A stretch of DNA of 64,000 nt from Protonemura montana. Its lineage: Eukaryota > Arthropoda > Insecta > Plecoptera > Nemouridae. The position numbers and the translations under genes were made by a program. The stretch lies in the NCBI GenBank assembly GCA_947568835.1, contig OX387605.1, forward strand, positions 22,138,418 through 22,202,417, given 5' to 3'. The first letter of the stretch is position 1. Every line of letters starts with the position of its first letter. Shown here in pieces: positions 35,301-48,000 of this stretch. Under the pieces are notes generated by a model. That model was not told where the DNA came from. It worked only from the letters and a program-made list of their open reading frames with translations, and made no database searches.

Positions 35301-38300
35301 GCTAGAAATCGACCACCGTCTAAAAATCTCGGTCTTCAAGTCGAGACATATTAAATTATGAATGTCTGTGTTTGAGATGATGACGAAATGTGCTCAGCCG
35401 GCTGAGTGGTTTGTTGACAACCTGAGCGAACTTCGATTGTCTTTGTACAGTCCAATTTTATTTCTCAGTTTTAAAGCAAATTATGCAAATTATTATTGCA
35501 ATATGTATTTTAACGTGTATTTTATTATGTAACATTGTACATGAACCGACGAGCCCATTATCCAGTTACCAGTTTGTGATTTACACGGGCAATAAATAAA
35601 TTAAATAGAATTGAATTGAATTGAAAGGAGCTGAGAACTAAATACAATCCACAACCTATGCACTGGTATTACTTTGGAAGACGGAGAGGAAAGTAGTTAA
35701 TTATGAGAGGGACTTATGTCCCCCTATGCATTGCATCTGGGTGCAATTAACACCATTAATGGAACATCGTCCTGCGCTGCTCTACCTTCGTTAGGTACCA
35801 ATCTAATCGGCAGTACCAATCTTTAACTGGACAGAAAAAGTAGCGTTACACTGGCAACCAGTTCCGAGCACATAATTTCTTATTATATTTCGGAAATCCT
35901 CTAATTTATTTTAAGAAATGCGTCATTTTTTAAAGATTCTATAACTTCTTGAGCCTGGGTTCTCTTTCGTGGCAATGCTCTTGCTACCGATGGTCAAATT
36001 ATCCCATTTGGCACCAACGTTTCTGGGGTTTCTATGGGGGTTTCTAACGTTTTTTAAGGTGATTCTTGTTATGACCGCAAGATTCAATTCTATTTCTTGA
36101 ATTCATGATGTCATGGCGTCAAACGTTCCCTTGCTATCGCCTTCTTAACAGTCGCTTACCGGGACCCACAACTGCTAGCAAATATCGAGATCCCAGTTTT
36201 CTACGAGTGCCGACAATGGCGTGAGTTTACTGACCGTTTTCCCGCCAAGGTACTGGTACACGAAGCCTACGTCTGCGTCCTGCGGCCCCGGGCCTGCGGA
36301 GAGAGGTGCGCCCACGGCGAGGTCGTCGAACTCGTCGCCGTTAAATTTCCCCGTCGCAAGGCTAGCGCCAAAATAGCTTCCCAATTCGAAGCCTTCCAGG
36401 AATGTCACCCGTTTCATCTGCCCCGATGAGTCCTCGGGCAATCGAAACACCTGCACCTGGAACCGACAGCAGTTTGTGGTAGCGAAATGTTTGATTAGTC
36501 TAGCATGATACTTTGACTAAATGGCATTAGTGTGGGGGTGCCATTCTCAACGGCATCTGACTCCATCCTTCCTATGAAGGAATCTTGACGGCACCCCGTC
36601 TACTTGCCTTTCCCATTTGGTTTCCGCCATCGACCTGTGGTACCCTACTTTGAACTATTCAAACTGCGTGAGCACGGCCAGGCCCGCGTGTGCCTGAGCC
36701 CGAACGTAAAAAGACCCAAATAAAAGTCCGAACTGGCAATTTGCAAATTGCAATTTAAACATTTTTTTTTTACATTTTTTTTTTTTTTTACTTTACATTA
36801 CTTTGCAATATTTTTTTCATTTTTATGACACGTTTCTCGTGTTTTATTTGGACGAACGTTCATTTTTCTCATTTATTTTTAGTAAAGACACCGCCCACGA
36901 ACTCTCTCTGCTTTGAGACTCCGCCACCAAGAACCCTTCAGCCCTGTTTACGCATGAAGTGATTCCAGCAGGATGTGAATATGACCATCCTATTACAGGC
37001 GCTATTCACGTTAGTTATAAACTGTTCATATAAACTGAGAATGCTGAGAAGAAAACTACCACTGAAGAAAACTGCACGAAGAACATTCATTTTTGGTTAA
37101 AACGTCGGTGGGGTTAGGAGGTATGGTCGCTCCCGCACATATTTGATGCAAGTATCAATCGTGGGAAGATAAATCGAGAGAGTCAGAGATTGCCTTGCTT
37201 ACCATTCCGTAGAGGGTCTTCTTCGCTGCACCTGCTCTGGGGGCGCCGACAGCCAATAAGGTATCGCCCTTCTTGAAGAACTCTCCTGACGTCAGCTGCA
37301 AAATGAATAGGTTGCAGCCATTTCATTTTGCAACCGTATGCATGGCCATAGTGAAATGAGGGGCGGAGGGCATTGACGTTTCGAAAACAAAAATACCACT
37401 AAGCGTAGTTGATTCAATGGCCGGGAGATTCACAAATTCTGGGAAAGTTTGGCAAAGAATTTCAATTCCTCTAGCTTGTATTACCGCAAAAAGTGTGTTT
37501 AAAAAATATCAATTTTAGCAATGTCTTCGCTGGAGAACTACGGCTTAATACCACAGTTACAAAAGAAATCAGATGTTGCTCGCTTATTTTTTTTATTTTT
37601 CTGAGGTCTTGACTGCCTATGGTTGATGGTTTTTGTGGTTTTACGAGGAGTTATCAGATTTCACTCTGAAGTTGGCGGAGCGAACTCTACCGTAAAGCTG
37701 AGATACCAAGTTATTTTTAGTACAACTACCCTCTCATAAAAAAGCAGACACTTATTTTTTGTTTCATTTATTTGGAATCTAAATTCTTCAAGTCGTTTAG
37801 TGACCTCAATGGTTATGACAAAGTAGAAGCTTACTCTCAAAGGGTCACGATATTTTTACCTGATATCCAAGGTAGTCAAACTCAGTGAATGCTTCGCTGG
37901 GCATCTCTGGCACTATGCAAGCGGGCTTTTCTCTTTGTTGCTGTCTGTTGCCGGTCTGGGAATATGGCTTTCCGCCATTTGCTAAATTTCCCCGCCCGCA
38001 GACAACCACCGCTCCTAGAGGCAATGGGCGTAAACAAATGTTACCAGAGAGTCGAATCTCGTGCTTTCCCAGATCCAAAGCAATACAAGCGTTAGCAATG
38101 AATGCACATTCAAAATTACGCCAGGGCTGAATTCCAAAGATGCACCTATGTATTGCACGGGGAAGGAGGGAGGTGGTTCGTATGGTACAAAATAGTTGAA
38201 ACAAAAAACCCTGCAAGTAGTAAAGTGTAATGTAATGTGATTTATATAAATAATGCTGATATGACGCTAGCATGCTTAAAAGTCTTGGCCCTTCGGTCTC

Positions 38301-41300
38301 GAGCCAGGCTTTCAAATTTTTTCACTTATCCCCTCTTAGTTTCTCCACAATTCATGCTGTGACGAAGTTGATAAGCAAGGCGAGTGAATAATCCCTCTAA
38401 CCTCTCTCCCGAACAGAACGTTAGCCATCCAAAACCTCACCCAACGCAGTGAATTTCTGAACTTCAGTAATCTCCTTAGTACTAAGCTAGAGTTTGTAAA
38501 TTGTAACACTCCAAACTGATTGGTCTCCTATAGAGAAGGGACTCAGCGTCTGAACAACGGCAAGCTATGCCCTCGATAGCATTTTTCCACTCACCTCCCC
38601 AGTTTAACACGCCAGGGGCCCCCAGGACAACGTATGCCCGGTCACTCCAGGGGAAATGCGCAGAGAATCCAGCCTGGCCGATCGCCCAATCGAAGACAGT
38701 GGGGTTGCGAGCTACAGACGTCGAGCGACCTGCGCCAATTGTGACCAGAGTTACAAAATGCTGTGGTTACGATATTCGTAAAAATGGGATTTATCTAAAA
38801 CAAATGATCAAACTTTGGAATTCATATTCTAAATATCGTTATAGTAGAAGGAGAAAAGGCTGATTGTTTAATAATTGGTTGGTTAATGGATTACTGGATT
38901 TTTAACGTCACACTGTTTTGACAACGGGCCCTGAAATACTAATCTAACTGCGTCGATGGATGATTGGGTGATGGCGAGGATGATGATATGTCTACTATGA
39001 AAAGTAAGAGGAGAATGCCGGAGCCTTCAAGAAGCCTACTCCGGCAAAGATTCAGAGATTTAGAGAACTCTAAAAGCCGGATTTCTCCACATGCCCATGA
39101 TGTCTCGAGCTTGAAAAGCAAGGAAAATGAAGTTGCTGTACTAACTGCATTCCCTCCATCCTCTCTCCCGTACAGAGCTATAGCCATCAATCAGTCCAAC
39201 ATTATCAGTCCAGTCCAAGCATCCAACCTGGCCCAGGAGATACTCTTGCCTGTTGCTTAACTTCGGTGAGCTAGAGGATATCACAATAATTGGGAAGAAA
39301 GACTGAGTATGGGCGTGCGTTCTATCTCGGACTGGCATTCCGCAGAGGCTTGTCTGGAATAAATATATCAACACCGGTTGGTGTGACTGTTTTGCCGCCA
39401 TCTGATTCGGTTATCTAACGAATAATGATGATCTTCGCTAGCCAGTTAACTTCCAGGGTTTTGTTTTGCTAACGCAGAATTGTTCGACAGTCCACAGCTG
39501 GTCATTTGGAACAAAAGGTAAACTTGCTTTTATCAAGTAGAGGTGTGAGCCACTCATTTGTCTGTGGAGTTGCTGGGTCCAACCAATTGCAGGCGCCGGT
39601 GAAGAGGTAAGTGCCGCTGTAAGGCGTCGAGTCATGCCACCGACTAGCACACGTCTGTAACACCAACGTTGTCCTATGTCAGTCGACTGGCCGTGAGTTC
39701 CTTCATCCCCTCCCCCCAGTCGGTTACCCGCCAAAAAAATATTTCAGGGGTTCCAGGATTAATGAAAGTACATTTAGAACTCCACCGAAGTGTATTGTAT
39801 CCATAATTAGCGGTAACTGTATTACAAGCCAACTCTCACTCCAAATGTCAGTCTTGAGTGAATATTTGCTCATAGGTCACATAGGAGTTCCCAAGATGCC
39901 ACCAAATTGTGGGTGCCAGCGGAAGTCGATGCGCAGCAGATATGAATTTGCCAACAGCACTCACCACGACAGTCCCTGGTTTGTTAGGAGATTGACTGGC
40001 CATGGCGCCTCCCAAGAAGTTTTCGAACACCTTATTGCCTGAAATACCAAAACAAGGATATTATACGATACAATTGTCTATCTACGACGGTTAAGTCTTA
40101 GCTGGTGTGCCAGTTCTGTGGTCAATGAAGTATTAGGCTAAGCAGGAAGGGTGGCGTGATGTGCCCGGAACAGGCAGAGTGGTTGGGGCGTTTACAACAC
40201 GGAAAGACCGGACTAGTCCTGGCCTAGTCCTGGCCTAGTGCCCTGGCCGACGAGGGAACTGCTGTGGATACTCCATCTGTTTCCTCTGATTTGCATGCGC
40301 ACTGACCTGGAATAGTAGCGAACTTCACATTCTCGCACTTCTTCCCGAGGGAACAACGAAACACTTGTCCTGGTCCCTTCGCTCCATTCTTGTTTCTCGT
40401 AATCGGCTCGCCGATTTGGATCCTGCAGCAAGTACCAATTTTGTCATCGCGCTATGCCAATCACAATCAGGGGCTGGCGGCTCCAGCCAGAAACTGACAG
40501 CGCGCGCAGTGCAGTTGAATTTGAAATTGAATGACAGCGGAAGGCACAAGAAAAAATCATGTAAGGTAATTTGCTAGTGATGAAAAAGAAAGCTGGTTTC
40601 TGTTAGTTCTAGTTATATGTGTTCTTAAAACTACACTTAAATATAGAATTAACTGTTTAATAAGGGTAAAAGTAATTTAATTTAAGGAAATTTGGAAAAA
40701 AACTCAAAAGTTGTGAATGTTGGTACCACTTTTTCAGGACACGAGATAAATAGCTGATTTTTTTTTTTTTAGGTACTTATTATTAGTTTCTAAAAAACTG
40801 GACTAGACCATTTCTGGGAAATGATAAATGGGTCTGAAAATATTTTCAACTGAGCTCTTCTAGTGGCAACTTTTGTCCCAAACACAGCTACTATTACCTT
40901 AAGGACCAGTTTTACTAAGTCCAGCTCAAAATATAAGTCCCAGCTGAGAGCTCGTCTCCGCGGTCTCAGCCAATCAAACATTTCCATTTGAATCTCAACT
41001 TCTAGTAAAATGGATATTATAAAACCGCCCCTTCACCCCGACTACAGCTTTAACTCTTCTTAGGAGATTGAGTCAAATTTTAAAATCAACGGCAAGTGAA
41101 CCATTCATTTCAGACCATATTTTTTAGATGTAAACCCATAATGGTGTTATGAATAAACTCCCAATAAAACTTCACAAAAGAGGTAGGCAAATAAGTGATT
41201 TATAAAAAAAAAAAGAAAAAACCGCTTTATTTTTTTTTGACTAATGGTGGTTTGTGCTGTCTTGTATCTCAGATGCATGTTTTTAATGTACTTGCCATTG

Positions 41301-42717
41301 TGGGTGCGTGTGTGTTTGTTTGTCACTGTGTTTTACTGATTAGGCGTTTCCTTGATTATTTTTACTTGCTACTTATCTCCAGATGGGCCAAACGGATGTA
41401 CCGTGACAGTAGCAGAGTATTTAAAGGTAAAGAAATAAAATATTATGTATCACCGTGTTCACTGTTCATCCAATGAAATTACGCCTGAGCTTGACAGCCT
41501 AGCCACTACTAGGTAATGCCTAACCCCAAGCTGCGTAGGACTGCACCCATTTATTGAGCGATTTGATCAATTTATCAGAGTTGAAAGGAAGGTGTGTTAT
41601 CTTCAAAAAGTTAGGTCTGTTAGAAACACCGGTTCTCATGAGGTCACCAACGTTAAGCGATACTGCGCTGGGTAAGGTATTGGATGGGTGACCATCATAC
41701 GTTATTTTTATTATTAGGAACACTACTACCCTCTCAAAATTGTATGCCTATATATGTATACTCGAACCCCGATCTCCACCTATCGCGGGTGTTGCTCTAA
41801 TCCATAAAGCTACTACATAATTTTTGAGCGGATTTTAGTTGATTTGATGATAATGACAGATCTCCCAGGAGTAGAAACAAGAGGCTGTGAACACTCTCAG
41901 TCACTCTGATTATAATGACGCTCTACCACGTCACAACCTGTCAATCTTGAGTAACTCTAATTTGAAGAGTAAGTTGAGAGTAAGTTGACGTTGGATGCGT
42001 TTAGAGATTTGAAATCTGATTTAAATTGCAATACGCATTACAAAAATTGAATTGCATTGCAAGTTTTGCATTGTGTTTGCAATTTAAACCAGATTTCAAA
42101 TGTCCTTCCGTTCTGTTTGTGAGAGAGGTGAAAGGAATGTAAGTTAGTGCAGCAAATGCATTTGCCTTGCTTATCAACCTCTCGACAGCGTGGATTTGCG
42201 GAGGAATTCGGCTGTTTGCGTTGTGTCGTTCTTCGAAAGGGACGTTAAGCTGGTGGTTTCATGTGTGCCCTCCGTTAGGAGTAGGCTACGTACCGGCACC
42301 GAGTTTCCTCTCTATCCTTATAGGCTAGGTTACGTTCATCATCCTCATCATCCACTCATTCACCGATGCCATTAGACCAGTGCCGCAGGGCCCGTTGTCA
42401 AATCAGAGCGACGTTAAATCCCACGAATGAATCAAATAACAGGAACCCACTACATTACAACTCTATTAAATTTAAAGTTATTCGTTTAAAGTTATTTCGA
42501 ACCATAGATTTACAGAAAGGTTAATATGTTGTTTTCACCATGATTCGGATCGTCCAGTGGCGTCAGCGTGGAGTAGAACTGAGGTGCCGTAACTGGTGTT
42601 TCTGTCTGCGTCGCTAGCGAACCTGATCGGAAAGTTCACGTCGAGGTTGAACGCGCTGCACAGGCATAGAGCGCTGGCCAGCGTCAACGCCAACGGCAAC
42701 GCCACGCTCATCGGCAT
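26388..42717 (-). CDS. Integrin alpha subunit, complete, no I domain
   Basis: Type I membrane adhesion receptor subunit that pairs with an integrin beta chain. There are 21 exons: 42717-42539, 40422-40307, 40038-39965, 39654-39528, 38729-38595, 38014-37860, 37295-37203, 36456-36235, 34697-34583, 34090-33911, 33784-33617, 33231-33080, 32931-32835, 32396-32240, 31694-31490, 30809-30643, 30071-29873, 28942-28642, 27270-27106, 26628-26531 and 26453-26388. They total 1056 aa, a usual length, with all phases closed. Signal peptide 1-22, then the seven-bladed FG-GAP propeller with Ca-site loops such as DLDKDGYADLVVGAP and DIDRNKYQD, then thigh and calf domains. A furin-type RKKR lies at 878-881, a transmembrane helix at about 987-1015, and a short tail starting GFFQR (1018-1022; GFFKR in most integrins). 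An upstream in-frame stop supports the ATG. Exon 6 may instead start at 37981. Intron 4 appears to be GC-AG. Ligand class is not determined. Confidence 0.95.
26708..26863. mobile_element. MITE, 16-17 bp inverted ends, integrin intron 19
   Basis: Starts TGGGTTTTGAATGCTAA and ends TTAGCATTCAAAACCCA, which are reverse complements. A related partial copy lies at 47812-47918 (shared GGAAAATTGTCAGGACTGCT), with shorter ends near 25104 and 55834. Non-coding. Confidence 0.65.
27796..28152 (-). repeat. SINE copy in integrin intron 18
   Basis: Tail (GTGTTTAACGACGTGCTGTT) at the left, body to 28100, stopping at the C-box edge near GGTCACCCATCCAATACG. The 5S-like head is mostly absent. Well conserved. 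Confidence 0.75.
29195..29617. mobile_element. 423-bp MITE with long inverted ends and 5-bp TSD
   Basis: Ends CCGTTGAGTGTAGGTT and AACCTACACTCAACGG. The inverted repeats extend for about 170 bp with few mismatches (GGAACATCACGTTAAGTGGA against its complement near 29495-29515). TTCTA flanks the element on both sides (29190-29194 and 29618-29622), a probable target-site duplication. It lies in integrin intron 17. A diverged relative is at about 49450-49776. Confidence 0.75.
31457..31482. repeat. Poly-C tract at integrin intron 15 donor
   Basis: An uninterrupted C run on the plus strand. On the transcribed (minus) strand it is a long G run starting right after the donor GTAAGTTG of exon 15 (exon edge 31490). 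Confidence 0.9.
32397..32834. other. Integrin intron 13 with decayed SINE and CA repeat
   Basis: A heavily degraded minus-strand SINE is visible at about 32513-32770 (GGTGCTGGCATTTTGACTAC region, and GCGCAGTGTTGATTTACGAC in place of the 5S head). A (CA)n stretch lies at 32693-32714. Confidence 0.5.
33249..33268. repeat. Poly-G tract near integrin exon 12 acceptor
   Basis: A G run on the plus strand, broken by one T. On the transcribed strand it is a C run lying 18 bp or more before the acceptor CTGTGCAG of exon 12 (exon edge 33231), so it forms part of the polypyrimidine tract. Confidence 0.85.
35560..35626 (+). repeat. A-rich retroelement-like tail in integrin intron 8
   Basis: GGGCAATAAATAAATTAAAT followed by GAATT repeats. 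This looks like the 3' end of a truncated non-LTR element; the family is unknown. The rest of intron 8 (34698-36234) shows no exon. Confidence 0.35.
38335..38526 (-). repeat. Degraded 5S-headed SINE, integrin intron 5
   Basis: Minus-strand copy with AAGTTGATAAGCAAGGCGAG, CTCTCCCGAACAGAACG and a decayed 5S-like head (ACCCAACGCAGTG). Most of the 3' body is missing. Confidence 0.55.
38892..39285 (-). repeat. 5S-headed SINE, integrin intron 4
   Basis: Minus-strand copy: tail near 38905 (TAACGTCACACTGTTTTGAC), body with GAAGTTGCTGTACTAACTGC, and a head remnant CTTAACTTCGGTGAGCTAGA near 39255-39275. Moderately diverged. Confidence 0.65.
41612..41745 (+). repeat. SINE 5S head joined to a MITE arm, integrin intron 1
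   Basis: A clean 5S-like head (GTTAAGCGATACTGCGCTGG, then TTGGATGGGTGACCATCATA) ends at 41701. It is directly followed by TTTTTATTATTAGGAACACT, an arm of the MITE seen in full at 6636-6758. This suggests the MITE inserted into the SINE, followed by loss of the rest. Confidence 0.6.
42106..42430 (+). repeat. SINE copy, headless, integrin intron 1
   Basis: Body from TTCTGTTTGTGAGAGAGGTG through TCAACCTCTCGACAGCGTGG to a tail remnant near 42420. It lies about 110 bp from the donor of integrin exon 1. An imperfect hairpin (about 42010-42101) precedes it. Confidence 0.7.
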
Positions 42718-45065
42718 ATCCAGCTAAACACGTCGTTTCCTTGGACAGCCAACGCCTCTCGTGCTTGGGGTTGCTGCTAGAAATGAACACGTGACACACA
42801 TAATATTTGGTTTGCACATTGAAATTTACTGTATTTTGCAATTGTCCTGCGAGATAAAAATATAAAACTTGCTTCACTTAATGTTTTCCCCACATACACG
42901 CACACACGCAATCACAAAATAATGGTAATTTTCGATTTCTGCGCATTCGGTTGTTCCTTGTTGGAATAGACGCCAAAAATGCATGCTGCGTTAGGCGCAT
43001 CAAGGATAAGAAAGGAAGTCCGAGTACGCAAATAATTCACTGGATTCAAATGCAAGAAGCCTCCCACAGCAGGCCTATCTGCGAAAGCTTTAACGTGATA
43101 AGAAAAAAAAATAATGGACGTTTTTGGCGATTGTCGTAGAAGCACAGGAAATAAAAGAAGACCAAATTAAGATTTGAAAGTCCGTTTGTATAGTAGAGCA
43201 GCGCAGATCGAGAGTCTGCTTCCAGTCTTCTCTGTGCGAATCACGTGAGCGTTACCGAAAGCGAGGGGTGCGTCGATGTTCAAGAATCAAGGAAATGTCA
43301 AATACAGAATAAAGTTAATTCAAATCTACTAAAACAGCATTATCAACAGAAATCCTTTTATCAATTACCATTTTACAATCCATGTAAACGCATCGAATTA
43401 TTTTACTTAGCAATCTATTGCCTCGTGCAAGCTTGTCCTAGTTTAAGCAGCATAAAGATAAACTATTTTGATATTCCAGTCAACATAACTTGGCTTATAA
43501 ATGCAAGACAAATGATTTACCTGTTTCAACGCAAACGGCTGCAATACCTCTAGACAGTCAGATAGTGTCACAAAGGCCAACGCCAAGCCAACTGCTCGCG
43601 AATCCTGGAGATTCGCTTCTTTAAGTCGGCGACATACCCTAGTCTGGACTCGATAGGCCGCAGATTCATGGGCAACAGTTCGCTGAGAAGAACGGATTTG
43701 GTTACCGGCGATGGCGGATACGGTTACTAACCGACTAGGCAAATGTCAACATGCCGCGATAGCAGCGTATACGGATCACTTCGGATTACTTATCTAATCT
43801 ATGTGATGGAAAGAATTAAAGGGTCTAGGTGTGTGATCGTTCTGCGTTAGTTTCAGTCTAAAAAGTTGTGCGTAAATGTTTGTTTTGTCTGCGACATATA
43901 TACCACGCAATTGGACTAACCTTTAAAGACCAATTGGCTATTTGAAAATAAGTGTACTACTCAACGGTATTACCTAATCAATTTTGGCACGTGTGGGTTT
44001 CAGATCCTTTCTTAAAAATGCTATAAAAATAAAATATTTTACATTGTCATAATTATTGCCGCGACCTTTGTATCATGGATTGCTGCAGGCACATCGGTTT
44101 TCTGTTTTACTCCTCTCTGCTACTACTCCACTGCTGTGGAAAAATTAATGAAACTACCACAATAACAAGTTTTTAATGACACTTTCCCATCTGTCTTGCT
44201 TTGTTTGTGCACAAACATAATCATCAAATAAATTACAAATGGTGTACAGTGAAACAAAAACAAATAACAGGTATAAATAGATAACGGATATATTTCCACT
44301 GGGTTTTTGGAGAGTAGGTATGTAAGTTACAGTTCAAGTACACAACAACTTAACCCTAACAGCATATGTTTTGCCTCTCGAACTCAAACACGTAGAAAAA
44401 TATTCACTTCCTCGGAGCAATGTCTGGAGAATCTGCAGGGCAAAGAACATTTACAGCTGCACATCCCGATCTCACACTGAGTAGACTAGATTCTATATAA
44501 ACACTCATTCGGTACAGAAATGTGGTACATCGCAAGTCTTCACTGGGGCCATTTCAGTCCACTCTCTGACGACCGGTTCCGAATGCCGAATGAAAGGCGA
44601 GTGAAAAAGAGCACCAAGATGTACATTTCATAATAAACACAAAATATTGATAGGCAGCCAACAACTTGGCAACCAATAAGAACACATAAACACTGAGGGG
44701 TTGGTTGAACAATATGTGCACCTCGGCCAAACAGTATTTATTTTATTCTCATCTCATCTCATGGCATTAGCCATACACATACGATAAAATAAATTTGTAT
44801 ATGTGATTGAGACCGGCTTGGCCTAGTGCTAAAATATTTGGGCTTTAGGGTTAAGTAACAAAATGTCAACAAATGAGTAGCATAACCACTTGCTCCAAAT
44901 CCATTAAAAATGGCTATAAACAACAATCATTGCTACTTCAGCAAGTTTACTCTTTTATGCCCTTCAAATGCCCAGAAAAAGTAATCTATGAATTAAAGTT
45001 CCTCGAAAGAAAGTCAATCTCACTAATATCAGTAACAAACACAGACGACCGTCGCCTTGCACCAC
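42718..45065. other. Intergenic, integrin 5' side to DCAF5 3' side
   Basis: Should hold the integrin promoter and 5' UTR at the left and the DCAF5 3' UTR at the right. No exon or conserved element was identified. Tandem copies of TTTATT at 44737-44747 give minus-strand AATAAA hexamers about 320 bp after the DCAF5 stop codon. Confidence 0.5.
44737..44747 (-). terminator. Candidate poly(A) signals of the DCAF5-like gene
   Basis: Two overlapping AATAAA hexamers on the minus strand, about 320 bp beyond the stop codon at 45066-45068. Position and strand fit; no transcript evidence. Confidence 0.35.
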
Positions 45066-48000
45066 TCAACTGGAGTCCGACTCCTCCGCCTGCTTTCGAT
45101 AGCTCCGTCTCTGACGCTTCACCTTCTTAAACACTGCAAAATCAGACTCCTCTCCCGAATCCGATACATTCTCCGCAAACAAAATCTTCTTGACAAACGT
45201 CGCAGCCCTCTTTGGCACGAACCGCGATTCATCGGCGTCCATGTTGGTGCGACTGGAGCACGCTTCCGGGGAAATTCCACTGTCCGGAGTCGAATTGGAT
45301 CGCTTACTTGGCGCAGTCACTTCCACGGAACTGTCGGATTCGTTGCAGAACTCCGCGCTGAGAAATCCGTTGGCTTTTTGCTTTAAGGGCGTCGATAAAT
45401 CATCAGAAGAACTCGAGTCCTCGCAGAATTCTGCGCTCTTGGGCCCGTTAGCAGTCGGCGCATCCTCGGAACTGTCGGAGTCTGAAGGCAACCGAGTGGT
45501 GAGGAAGCCGTCATCATCTGATATTGGTCCGCTGAAGCCATTGAGATTGCTTTGCTTGGAGGGAGTTGGCCGGGTCGAGGAGCTGTCTGATTCCACAGGG
45601 GATTCCGCGGCTGGAACAACGGGCCTTGTAGCGTTTCCACGACGACGCTTGAAGCGGGCACGCACGGCCGTCATCTCGGCATCCGAACTGTCGGAGTCGG
45701 ACGCTGGATGGGATCCGTTGAGAACCTGTCGAGATATTACTTTGTTGATTTGCTGCAAAGACCAGAAGTTGAAATACCTTTCTATTTCTGTTTCATTTTT
45801 CTGGTGCAGCTGGGAATGGTTTTGCTCTTTTAAAACGTATTTTTAATACAATTCTTTTCCTGGAGGATCCAGGAAACAAAATCCTATTTTTTATTCTTCA
45901 TTTGGGATTGGTATAAACTGGTTCATCAACTAAAAAGTCTCTATAAGGGCAAATTTTCCAGGCAATCTGTTCTAAAAAAAGAAAAAAAGAAATACTGGAT
46001 ACAACTACGGAGGGAGGATTTTGAAAATGGTTGGCTTGTAAGTGATAATAGATTGAACAGATTATGGATCCACAGCTACTACAAAAAGCCTTTCTTTCTA
46101 TAAAAACACCAAAAAAACGACTTGAACATGCTCCGTTACAACGCGTGTAAAAAGGCAAAATAAGATTTTTCATAAGTCACCTAGGTTTTGTTTAGTCACA
46201 GTCGGACAAGTGGTTTGACCGATTAGTTGCATCCAGTAAACCTAGACCTAAGTAAGCTATCACTCCAATAGCCTTAATACAAACGATTGCAATTTTATGG
46301 ATCTTATCAATTTTGTTAAAAACTAAGGATAAGTTACTTCAAAGTTTCATTTGGGTTAGGTACTACGCAACAAGCAGTAACTTATCAAGCGGTAACTTAT
46401 CGGCATACGCTTATCAGCATTTAACCACAGTCGCAGCAAGATAACAGTGCTTTAATTAAACTTGATGACACTTTCCTATTGCAAATGTAACCCAAGAAAG
46501 TAATGCAACAATGTAGCTGATGTTACTTACCTAGGATCTATCCCTGACCTAAAATCTCAAGCATACCTGTGCATAGGAGCATCGTTCCTGCTTGGCAAGG
46601 CGCATCAACTGCGATCGCTTCTGTGCTATCAGCTGACTTATTCGGTTGCCGCTACCTCCCGCTTGTGCCCTGTCTTCTTCCGATGGTAAGGCAGCAACTG
46701 AAGATGGGTTACCTATGGGACAACCTTTCTTGTGATATTTCAAATGCTTTCAAGAGCAGGAGACAAAGAAATAAGATAAGGTATTGAAAATGCCAAAATT
46801 TGCCAAAATTTTTAACTATAAGTTGGACCTCTAGCTCAAAGAAACATCTGAGTTTCACTGCATGTGATCGAAAGTTGCCACGGCAATAGTTTTAACTCCT
46901 AGTTGAAGTTTTAGTTGAAACTATTGCCATGACAATTTCCAATCGCATGCAGTGAAATTCAGATGTTTCTGTAGGCTACAGGTCTAACCTATAGTTAAAC
47001 ATTTCGGTAAAACTTGACCTAAGTAATGTTAGTATAATTATTCATGACGACAGATAAATTAAAAGAAATGTGAAAAAAATGAAAATGAGAATAAAAGGGC
47101 TTAACTTCTTTAAGAATGGAAATCAAAATACAGAGGTTGGCATCAAACTCACTTGGACTGTGGAGAGATGTGTCTTCGTCGCTGGTCCAGCTCTGAATCT
47201 CTCGCTGAACAAGCGAGTCGAAGAAAGCCATCATGCGCACGTCCTCGGTCAGAGATTGGCCCGAGTAATTGTGCGACATGAGCTGGTCTGACCGTTGCAC
47301 CAGGCCCACGTACTCCTCGTGCGAGTACACTTTGCGAGCTGTCTCTCTGGAAACAAATCCCACGGTGATTGGATGAGCGTAGTCAGCTTAGCGAGGAAGG
47401 GTACACTCAATTTGACTACCCAGAAAATAAATCTAATTGTTTTTTTGTGTGTTTGTTTGCATGCTAACCTTAGAAATATCTAAAATTAGATCTGCTAGGT
47501 TTTTTTCTTTAGATTTTTACAAAAAAATTGAAAACTTAATTAGTACTAAAACACATTACAAAACTTTATGAAATTTTTCAATTATTTTGATCGTATTGAG
47601 ATAAAATATGCCTAAAAATGACAGATTTACAGGTTTTCACCTTCCAGAGTTATTTAATTTTTTCAAGTGTATCTTTGGGACTTTTGGCAGTTTAAACCCA
47701 AAAGTAGATCAAGGTCGATAACTCAAAAACAATTTTTTTTTTTTAACCTTGATTATTTTAGGTAGATGCATTTAGGAAGCTTGAACTAGATAATTGTTTT
47801 AATTTTTTGTTATTGGAAAATTGTCAGGACTGCTTTAACCCTTGATAAGTAACAGGTACAAGTTACAAAATGTTGGGAAATTTAGTTGTTCATCACTTAG
47901 TATTCAAAACCCAGCTCAAATAGTTTTTGTAATAACCAGCTTGGCTATTCATAGAGAGGAAAACATGGCTTCACAACCCCGCATAATCACCGTCCCTTAC

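Noticed and set aside
45190..45846. 218-aa plus-strand ORF over the DCAF5 last exon
   Set aside because: It is the antisense shadow of the serine-rich coding exon, where TCx codons leave the opposite strand open.
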